From NCBI GenBank assembly GCA_947374445.1, contig CANCBY010000052.1, positions 1 to 12,874 of the forward strand: a DNA stretch of 12,874 nucleotides. The letters are read 5' to 3'. Origin of the DNA: Pseudobdellovibrionaceae bacterium (GTDB taxonomy: Bacteria > Bdellovibrionota > Bdellovibrionia > Bdellovibrionales > Bdellovibrionaceae). Made by a program: the position numbers and the translations under genes. The notes beneath the pieces are model-generated. The model did not search any database and had not been told where the DNA came from. It saw nothing but the letters and a program-made list of their open reading frames with translations. Position 1 is the stretch's first letter, and each line of letters starts with the position of its first letter. Shown here piece by piece: positions 1 to 4,828 of this stretch.

Positions 1-1
1 A

Positions 2-115
2 TACCTTGTCGGCAATAGGTGCGGCGTCTATAAAACACGTCCCTTGGTTTGTCGTGCATTTCCAATTGAGATGGGATGGCGTCATGGCTTTTGTCCGCAA
101 AAGCCTGTCGCATAA
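2..115 (+). CDS. YkgJ-type cysteine-cluster protein, C-terminal end only
   Basis: This is the last 37 codons of a gene that begins left of the window; the frame is open from base 2 to a TAA at 113-115. The peptide contains CGVYKTRPLVCRAFPI, which fits the signature C-x2-Y-x2-RP-x2-CR-x-FP of the YkgJ / zinc- or iron-chelating cysteine-cluster family (CxxCxxCC proteins). A third cysteine follows in GFCPQKP. Family members are small, probably cytoplasmic, metal-binding proteins of mostly unknown role. The N-terminal CxxCxxCC part lies outside the window. The fragment is short, but the motif is specific enough that I trust the family call. No functional link with the ars genes is visible, and those run on the opposite strand. 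Confidence 0.7.
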   Translation, partial: YLVGNRCGVYKTRPLVCRAFPIEMGWRHGFCPQKPVA

Positions 116-138
116 ATTAGAAGACTTTAATTAGTTCA

Positions 139-169
139 ACGAGCTATCAATGATTTTCGTATAGCTCGT
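139..169. repeat. Inverted repeat, possible weak bidirectional terminator
   Basis: ACGAGCTAT (139-147) and ATAGCTCGT (161-169) form a perfect 9-bp stem with a 13-nt loop. The repeat lies 24 nt after the YkgJ-type stop codon and 100 nt beyond the arsC stop on the other strand. It sits where two converging transcripts would end. Neither side has a clean U-tract directly after the stem, so a classic Rho-independent terminator is not proven. No gene is visible in the rest of 116-269. Confidence 0.4.
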
Positions 170-269
170 GGCTTTGAAAATTACCAAAAGTGAAAACATA
201 GATACAAATTAAGAGCGAAGGGGCCAATGGGTGGAGTATTTCAGATGCGATCGGCCATTGAACTATTAT

Positions 270-692
270 TTAGCTGAATTTCAGTTCGTTTGCCAGATTT
301 TCGATTTTTGCTCTAATGCCGTCCCTAGCAACCCTAAATGCCTCAAGCTGTTCTTCACGAGTAGGCTTCGGTATGGAAGGGTCTGTGAAGCTCCAATGTA
401 TACGCTTTGCTTTTTGAGCGACCATGGTCGGGCAAACTTCTTCAGCACAAAGGGTAACGATGTAATCCAGTCCGACGATGAACTTAGGAGAGATTTGATC
501 GCAGTTTTTCGAAAACTGCTTTGAAATATCGATGCCAATTTCATTCATGACTTCGACTGCGCAAGGATTTATCGATTTAGGTTCAGAGCCTGCGCTTTCA
601 ATCCAAGCATTTTTGCCGAAAATGTGTTTCGCAAGTCCTTCGGCTAACATGCTTCGCGAACTGTTATGAACGCACATGAATAATATGTTCAT
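270..692 (-). CDS. arsC: Arsenate reductase, thioredoxin-coupled ArsC (LMW phosphatase fold)
   Basis: The product reduces arsenate to arsenite in the cytoplasm, which Acr3 can then export. The N-terminal P-loop CVHNSSRS is the CX5R active site (Cys7, Arg13). A second cysteine pair sits in TLCAEEVCP (Cys82, Cys87), and FTDPS supplies the DP motif (Asp104). These mark the low-molecular-weight-phosphatase-type ArsC that uses a Cys triad and thioredoxin, not the glutaredoxin type. At 140 residues it is of normal length. A GTG at 693-695 lies directly before the ATG at 690-692. I chose the ATG because AGGAG (698-702) sits 5 nt before it and only 2 nt before the GTG. It is the last gene of the ars operon, directly after the arsH remnant, whose TAG lies within this ribosome-binding region. 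Confidence 0.93.
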   Translation of the reverse strand: MNILFMCVHNSSRSMLAEGLAKHIFGKNAWIESAGSEPKSINPCAVEVMNEIGIDISKQFSKNCDQISPKFIVGLDYIVTLCAEEVCPTMVAQKAKRIHWSFTDPSIPKPTREEQLEAFRVARDGIRAKIENLANELKFS

Positions 693-700
693 CACTTCTC

Positions 701-934
701 CTACATCTTTTTTAGGTCGATTTTTAATTCTTGTTCTTTGCGTTCGCTGTAACGATTGACGAGAAAATATCTATGATCTCTTGTAAGGTACGTAAACCGC
801 ATTAGCTCTTCCATAACGTCAAACACAGGGTCGCGATAGGATGATTCTTTCATCATGCCGTTATCATCGAATTCGTTGTAAGCCTGAGCCACCGAAGATT
901 GATTCGGAATCGCACTAGTGAGTCGGTCATGATG
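701..934 (-). pseudogene. arsH: arsH remnant (C-terminal part of NADPH-dependent FMN reductase ArsH)
   Basis: The frame opens after a TAA at 935-937 and ends in TAG at 701-703. The peptide IPNQSSVAQAYNEFDD starts near base 910 and is followed by DVMEELMRFTYLTRDHRYFL and a conserved RYSERKE end. This matches the C-terminus of ArsH, a flavoprotein of roughly 230 residues in arsenic operons. About the first two thirds of the protein, with the flavodoxin-like FMN-binding region, is missing. The ArsH-like reading begins about 17 nt after the acr3 stop (927-929), so a deletion between acr3 and the 3' part of arsH is the simplest explanation. Possible internal starts (GTG at 892, ATG codons in GMMKES) have no good Shine-Dalgarno site. 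The remnant is probably not functional, but the operon continues through it into arsC. Confidence 0.8.
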
Positions 935-1973
935 TTATTACTCCGTCGAAGTACTTAGTTCTTGCCCAAAGTGCAATATTCACTAAAGCAATCAAAACTG
1001 GGACTTCAACTAACGGACCGATTACTGCCGTAAACGCAACTCCGCTATTTAAGCCGAACGTAGCAATAGCCACGGCTATCGCAAGTTCAAAATTATTCGA
1101 TGATGCTGTGAATGCCAGAGTCGCGGCTCTTTCGTAGTCGACGCCTTGTCGCCGAGCCATGAACATGGAGGCCGCAAACATAATTAGAAAATAGAGAATT
1201 AACGGAACTGCGATTTTCAAGACATCGATTGGGACTTCGAGAATTCGGTCACCTTTGAGAGAAAACATCATGATGATAGTTAAAAGCAAAGCGACCAAAG
1301 TTATCGGTGCAATCTTCGGGAGAAACGACGTCTGATACCAAACTTGACCTTTACGTTTCAGTAGTACGTACCGTGATAAAAACCCTGCGATGAACGGAAT
1401 CCCGAGGTACATGAAAACGGCTTTGGCAATCTCTGGCATCGTAATATTCACGTCCATTCCTTTGTTCCCAAAAAGCGGAGGAAGGATGGTGATAAAGAAA
1501 TAAGAATAGATCGGGAAAAATATGATTTGAAAAATCGAATTGAAAGCGACAAGCCCCGCGCAGTACTCGGAACTGCCCTTAGCTAGCTGATTCCAAACGA
1601 TGACCATCGCTATACATCGCGCGAGTCCGATGAGAATCAAGCCGATCATATATTCGGGCTGCGAGCGCAGAAAAATAATCGCCAAAAAAAACATGAGAAG
1701 CGGACCAATTATCCAGTTTTGTACTAGCGACAGCAGCAGAACCTTCTTGTCCTTAAAAACCGATCCAAGCTCTTCATATTTTACCTTCGCCAGCGGAGGA
1801 TACATCATTAAGATGAGACCGACAGCGATGGGTATTGAGGTTGAACCATAGCTCAACCTATTCAGGTTATGGGCAACGCCAAGTGAAATTTTTCCGATGA
1901 AAATTCCGAGCGCCATCGCTAGAAAAATCCAAAGAGTAAGAAACCGATCAAGGAACGAAAGTTTCGAATTCAT
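927..1973 (-). CDS. acr3: Arsenite efflux transporter, ACR3 family
   Basis: An inner-membrane carrier that expels As(III) using the proton gradient. The 348-residue product has about ten hydrophobic segments and the family landmarks: MMYPPLAKVKYEEL (57-69), GLARCIAMVIVWN (116-128) with the essential cysteine at 120, TASSNNFELAIA (289-300), and GPLVEVPVL (319-327) with the membrane glutamate at 323. Length is normal. The ATG at 1971-1973 follows the arsR stop after a single base, with a weak GAAAGAAG ribosome site inside the arsR tail, so translation is probably coupled to arsR. The gene is often called arsB, but the sequence is of the ACR3 (BART superfamily) type and not the E. coli ArsB type. 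Confidence 0.95.
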   Translation of the reverse strand: MNSKLSFLDRFLTLWIFLAMALGIFIGKISLGVAHNLNRLSYGSTSIPIAVGLILMMYPPLAKVKYEELGSVFKDKKVLLLSLVQNWIIGPLLMFFLAIIFLRSQPEYMIGLILIGLARCIAMVIVWNQLAKGSSEYCAGLVAFNSIFQIIFFPIYSYFFITILPPLFGNKGMDVNITMPEIAKAVFMYLGIPFIAGFLSRYVLLKRKGQVWYQTSFLPKIAPITLVALLLTIIMMFSLKGDRILEVPIDVLKIAVPLILYFLIMFAASMFMARRQGVDYERAATLAFTASSNNFELAIAVAIATFGLNSGVAFTAVIGPLVEVPVLIALVNIALWARTKYFDGVITS

Positions 1974-1974
1974 T

Positions 1975-2289
1975 TTAACACTTCTTTCTTTGCCCTGGCT
2001 TGGTGTCCCGTGAGCAACAATTTTCCTTCAGAAAGTCGATCAATCCGTTCACTAGTTCAGTGTTGGCTGAGTAGAAGAGCTGTCTTCCTTCACGCTTTGA
2101 GGAGATCAAGCCAGAGTTCGTCAGGTGGGAGAGATGAAATGAAAGAGTGTTGTCTGGAATTTTGAGTTCTTTCGCCATTTGTTTCGGAGCCAACCCAGCG
2201 TCACCAAATTCGATGATGAGCTTAAAGACTCGCAGGCGGGTCTCTTGTGAGAGAGAGGCAAAAGCCTCAAGTGCTTCATATATTTCCAT
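1975..2289 (-). CDS. arsR: ArsR/SmtB-family arsenic-responsive repressor
   Basis: A 104-residue winged-helix repressor, expected to bind its own promoter as a dimer and to let go on As(III). The recognition region IPDNTLSFHLSHLTNSGLI (44-62) and wing SSKREGRQLFYSA (63-75) are typical. The classic ELCVCDL metal site of the E. coli type is absent. Cysteines occur only at the C-terminus: Cys91-Cys92 (ENCC) and Cys104, the last residue. This layout resembles the Acidithiobacillus ferrooxidans type of ArsR, in which three C-terminal cysteines bind As(III). The ATG at 2287-2289 has no clear Shine-Dalgarno site and lies 6 nt after a predicted -10 box, so the message may be leaderless. It is the first gene of the ars operon. 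Confidence 0.93.
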   Translation of the reverse strand: MEIYEALEAFASLSQETRLRVFKLIIEFGDAGLAPKQMAKELKIPDNTLSFHLSHLTNSGLISSKREGRQLFYSANTELVNGLIDFLKENCCSRDTKPGQRKKC

Positions 2290-2324
2290 ATTTCCAGAAT
2301 ACTAGAACTATTGAGCCAAGTCAA
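2290..2324 (-). promoter_or_regulatory. Promoter of the ars operon (sigma70-like) with possible operator
   Basis: On the minus strand TTGACT (2319-2324) is followed by a 17-nt spacer and TATTCT (2296-2301). The -35 matches the consensus at 5 of 6 positions and the -10 at 4 of 6. Only 6 nt separate the -10 from the arsR ATG, so +1 at the usual distance falls on the A of ATG. The -35 also belongs to a small inverted repeat, TTGA-N6-TCAA (2311-2324), a possible part of the ArsR operator. Confidence 0.6.
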
Positions 2325-2368
2325 TTGTTAGCGGCATTGCGCCAATTGCTTTGATGACTACGGCCAAT

Positions 2369-2403
2369 CGGGCGACAATGCCTTCCGCCCGTCGCCGACG
2401 GGC
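2369..2403. terminator. GC-rich overlapping hairpins after mntA, terminator-like
   Basis: GCCCGTC (2387-2393) and GACGGGC (2397-2403) form a perfect 7-bp stem with a 3-nt loop. A second stem, CGGGCG (2369-2374) with CGCCCG (2386-2391), shares bases with the first, so the two exclude each other. The pair stands out as GC-rich in an AT-rich gap, between the mntA stop and the ars promoter. The T-run on the plus side (2416-2420) is 12 nt away from the stem, and there is none directly after it on the minus strand. This is at best an atypical terminator for the tRNA/TA transcript. Confidence 0.35.
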
Positions 2404-2454
2404 ATGGAAATGTGATTTTTCTAAAATTTTGGGTACAAAAAATTTTCCACAGGG

Positions 2455-2784
2455 CTAAATTCGGATTTGGGTTCGTAACCAAGGCTTTCGTTCGGAGTTG
2501 ATACGGTCGCGATATTCTTCTAAGACACGGTCTGGGGTCACGACATCGACTTGAATTGATAAATCCGAATCCTCGAAGTCAGTGTGAAGACTCGACAGTT
2601 CAGCTTCAGAAAGTTTTGGCTCGCATTCTATCCACAGGTCAATATCTGAGTATTTTCTTTCTTTGCCCTTTGCACGTGAGCCAAAAACATCCACGATAAA
2701 ATTTTTTTTCTTCGAGAGATTGGATTTTAGAATCTTCTCAAGAATTGAAAAATCATTCAAAGAGAGGCCGAAATTCTTGTTCAT
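2455..2784 (-). CDS. mntA: MntA-type nucleotidyltransferase, antitoxin of a HEPN/MNT pair
   Basis: A 109-residue minimal nucleotidyltransferase of the DNA polymerase beta superfamily. FGSRAKGKERKYSDIDL (34-50) contains the exact GS-X10-DXD motif (Gly35-Ser36, Asp47, Asp49), and Asp80 in IQVDVV is the likely third metal ligand. In characterised HepT/MntA systems such an enzyme attaches AMP groups to a tyrosine of the HEPN toxin and so silences it. That role is inferred here from the motif and the partner gene. The ATG at 2782-2784 overlaps the hepT stop TGA (2781-2783), so the pair is translationally coupled. No specific terminator is visible beyond the hairpins at 2369-2403. Confidence 0.85.
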   Translation of the reverse strand: MNKNFGLSLNDFSILEKILKSNLSKKKNFIVDVFGSRAKGKERKYSDIDLWIECEPKLSEAELSSLHTDFEDSDLSIQVDVVTPDRVLEEYRDRINSERKPWLRTQIRI

Positions 2785-3170
2785 GAACTTTTTTGTCGAA
2801 GTATAACTATGAGTTTTTCAGCAATTGGCAAAAACTTATCTGCAAGCTGGTAGCTTTTTTGAGCTAAGGTTTCACCATACTCATGACTTGTTTCGTTTCT
2901 TGATTTTTGAAAATCAATCCAGGTTTCGACGTTGTCGATCCAAGCTAGGCGTCCAAGTTCTCTGAAAACAGATTTTGGAACTTCGGCGTTGACTTCATTC
3001 TCTTTCAAAATTCGACTGGCAAGCTTCCAAACGAGTTCGTAAGAATATTCAAATCTTTGTACTGTGCCATCGCGTTCAAGTTTACTAGGATTTTTTATTT
3101 GCAGAGCTTCTCTGAGATTTTTAAGCGCATCTTCAACGGGTTTAAAGTTAATCGCACCGGTTTCCGACAT
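2781..3170 (-). CDS. hepT: HepT-type HEPN toxin (HI0074-like nucleotidyltransferase partner)
   Basis: A small helical HEPN protein, predicted to be a ribonuclease toxin. From the ATG at 3168-3170 it has 129 residues. VQRFEYSYELVWKLASRIL (38-56) is typical of the HI0074 family, and RNETSHEY (91-98) gives the full RX4HXY motif: Arg91 and His96 for RNA cleavage, Tyr98 as the expected AMPylation site. An in-frame ATG at 3174-3176 is also possible. GGGG lies 6-9 nt before the 3168-3170 ATG, and I prefer that start. The frame stays open upstream through the tRNA gene, but that stretch is antisense-free tRNA sequence and not protein. Its stop overlaps the mntA start by 4 nt. No separate promoter is evident, so it may depend on read-through from the tRNA promoter. 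Confidence 0.85.
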   Translation of the reverse strand: MSETGAINFKPVEDALKNLREALQIKNPSKLERDGTVQRFEYSYELVWKLASRILKENEVNAEVPKSVFRELGRLAWIDNVETWIDFQKSRNETSHEYGETLAQKSYQLADKFLPIAEKLIVILRQKSS

Positions 3171-3205
3171 TTGCATCCCCAAGCATGAGAAAAAATCAGA
3201 AAAAT

Positions 3206-3282
<77 letters not shown>

Positions 3283-3329
3283 ACAGGTAATTGAGTGCCG
3301 ACATTAGGCCTTACGGGCTCGGGAGTCAA
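3283..3329 (-). promoter_or_regulatory. Promoter of the initiator tRNA
   Basis: On the minus strand TTGACT (3324-3329) is followed by a 17-nt spacer and TAATGT (3301-3306), a weak -10. The next bases, CGGC, form a GC-rich discriminator of the kind found at stringently controlled stable-RNA promoters. The expected +1 lies about 11 nt before the mature tRNA. A 7-bp inverted repeat, TGCCTCA (3330-3336) with TGAGGCA (3376-3382), lies just upstream and has no assigned role. Confidence 0.55.
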
Positions 3330-3409
3330 TGCCTCAAATCAACTAAAATGCCGCACTTTTGCTTATATTTTAGACTGAGGCACCTCTCCCTGCGCGATTC
3401 GGCAAGAAT

Positions 3410-4489
3410 TTACTCCAAGGGATAATCTGTATAGCCCTTTTCGTCAGCTGTGTAGAGAGCCTGATCGTTCACGGGGGTCAGTGGCTTTTTGTGCTTCAGT
3501 TTTGAAACCAAATGCGGATTCGAAATAAATGGTCTGCCAAAAGCAAAGAGATCGCCTTTTTTTTCTGAAAGATCATGCTCGGCGCGTTTTACATCGTAGC
3601 CGCCGGAGAGAATCAATGTGTTTTTGAAAGCATCTCTGATTTTTTTCTTAACACTCGGGGTGACTTCAGGCGCGCCCATAGAGCTGTGATCAACGATGTG
3701 AATATACAAAATACCAAGCTTGTAAAGATCACCTGCAAGGCGCTCGTACTGATCTTCAAGATTTGGAAAGCTCGTCATACCATTAAAAGCGCCGTAAGGT
3801 GACATGCGAAAGCCCACCTTGTCGGCGCCGATTTTGTTGGCGACAGCTTTAGTGACTTCGAGAGCGAAGTGAATGCGATTTTGAATGCTGCCGCCCCATT
3901 CGTCATGGCGGTGATTGCTGGCTGGATTTAAAAATTGATCGATCAAATAACCATTGGCTCCGTGAAGTTCGACGCCATCAAAACCAGCTTGCATCGCAAG
4001 CTCTGCTGAGTGCGCGTACTCTTCGATGGTGGCCTTGATATCGCTCTCGCTCATTTCTTCTGGAACGGGGTAGGGCTGCATTCCATTTTTGTCAGTCCAC
4101 ATCGTGCCCTCGGTGAGAGCGACTGCAGATGGCGCCATGATCTCCATGCCTGGTGGTAAGTTGTCAGCGTGAGCCACCCGGCCACAGTGCATGAGTTGAA
4201 CAAAAATTCTGCTGCCGGCTTGGTGGACCTGATCAGTGACTTTCTTCCAGGCCTGTGCGTGCTCTGTGGTGTAAAGTCCCGGGATGCGCGCATATCCTAA
4301 TCCGTTATCAGATGGTGAAGTGCCTTCGCTGATAATCAATCCGGCCTCGGCGCGCTGGCTGTAGTATTTTGCAACGAGATCGTTTGGTAAATTGTTGATG
4401 CAACGACTGCGAGTCATCGGTGCCATCACGATTCTATTTTTGAGTAGCATATTGCCGACTTTTACATTTGAAAAAATATGTTCAGACAC
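3410..4489 (-). CDS. Old Yellow Enzyme family alkene/nitro reductase (NemA-like)
   Basis: An FMN-containing, NAD(P)H-dependent reductase of activated C=C bonds, N-ethylmaleimide or nitro-esters, cytoplasmic. The TIM-barrel sequence carries Thr26 in MAPMTRSR, the substrate pair His176/Asn179 and Tyr181 in ELHGANGYLIDQFLNP, Arg228 in GFRMSPYG, and the FMN-phosphate arginine Arg319 in FGRPFISNP. These match the active-site set of pentaerythritol tetranitrate reductase. With the start I chose it has 359 residues, against about 365 for NemA. An in-frame ATG exists at 4544-4546, but it would add 19 residues with no family match. A GTG at 4487-4489 stands 5 nt after a GGAGG and gives the usual short N-terminus before EHIFSNVKVG. 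The natural substrate cannot be told from sequence. It may serve in electrophile detoxification. Confidence 0.93.
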   Translation of the reverse strand: MSEHIFSNVKVGNMLLKNRIVMAPMTRSRCINNLPNDLVAKYYSQRAEAGLIISEGTSPSDNGLGYARIPGLYTTEHAQAWKKVTDQVHQAGSRIFVQLMHCGRVAHADNLPPGMEIMAPSAVALTEGTMWTDKNGMQPYPVPEEMSESDIKATIEEYAHSAELAMQAGFDGVELHGANGYLIDQFLNPASNHRHDEWGGSIQNRIHFALEVTKAVANKIGADKVGFRMSPYGAFNGMTSFPNLEDQYERLAGDLYKLGILYIHIVDHSSMGAPEVTPSVKKKIRDAFKNTLILSGGYDVKRAEHDLSEKKGDLFAFGRPFISNPHLVSKLKHKKPLTPVNDQALYTADEKGYTDYPLE

Positions 4490-4494
4490 ATTGG

Positions 4495-4499
4495 CCTCC
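4495..4499 (-). promoter_or_regulatory. Shine-Dalgarno site fixing a GTG start for the Old Yellow Enzyme
   Basis: GGAGG on the minus strand lies 5 nt before the GTG at 4487-4489. The upstream in-frame ATG at 4544-4546 has no comparable site. Confidence 0.85.
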
Positions 4500-4580
4500 A
4501 AAGAGTTAAGAAGATGAGAGTACGACCCATTTTTAAGGGGTGACAAGGAATGCTTATGAAATTGTGTTTTAGCTGTTTTG

Positions 4581-4608
4581 TGAATGGTCTTTGAATGCTA
4601 TTTGAATG
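4581..4608. repeat. Three TGAATG boxes at exact 11-bp spacing
   Basis: TGAATG occurs at 4581-4586, 4592-4597 and 4603-4608, with a related GAATG at 4621-4625. The two longer units read TTTGAATGCTA and TTTGAATGATA. Spacing of one helical turn puts the boxes on one DNA face, as in a regulator-binding array. The region lies about 92-119 bp upstream of the Old Yellow Enzyme start and about 220 bp upstream of the exported-protein start. Confidence 0.5.
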
Positions 4609-4782
4609 ATATGTGACTGCGAATGGCAGTTGGCGTTGGGACTATTTTTCTCTTTTTGAGACACAAAAAAATGAAAAAAGTTGAAGGAAATGCAAATGTC
4701 AAAATAGTAATGGCCAAATACTGGTATGGGCACTCTTCGTTTTTCTGGATCTTCCGATAGTTATATTAACGTTGCCTTAGGC

Positions 4783-4798
4783 TTGGCTGACGAGCCAA
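4783..4798 (+). promoter_or_regulatory. Leader hairpin before the exported-protein gene
   Basis: TTGGCT (4783-4788) and AGCCAA (4793-4798) form a 6-bp stem with a 4-nt loop, followed by the T-rich TTTGTATTTGCT. It ends 30 nt before the ATG at 4829. It could be a weak terminator, an attenuator or an mRNA-stabilising stem in the 5' leader. The evidence does not separate these. Confidence 0.35.
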
Positions 4799-4828
4799 TT
4801 TGTATTTGCTCGAGGGGATTCAAATCAG

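Larger units (their letters stand above)
4490..4828. other. Divergent intergenic region without a convincing gene
   Basis: These 339 bp separate the Old Yellow Enzyme gene (minus) from the exported-protein gene (plus) and must hold promoters for both. The region is AT-rich with long A and T runs at 4644-4680. I could not fix a -35/-10 pair with confidence for either side. It contains the three phased TGAATG boxes and the leader hairpin listed separately, plus a 29-codon open frame at 4671-4760 without a ribosome site, which I do not call. Confidence 0.6.

Noticed and set aside
231..544. Open frames overlapping arsC in other frames
   Set aside because: arsC has the full Cys-triad motif set across this region; the other frames show no family features.
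4490..4546. ATG start at 4546 for the Old Yellow Enzyme
   Set aside because: It adds 19 residues with no family match and has no ribosome site, whereas the GTG at 4489 has GGAGG at 5 nt.
4671..4760. Short 29-codon frame (MKKVEGNANV...) in the divergent gap
   Set aside because: No Shine-Dalgarno site, low-complexity start in an A-run, and no recognisable feature.
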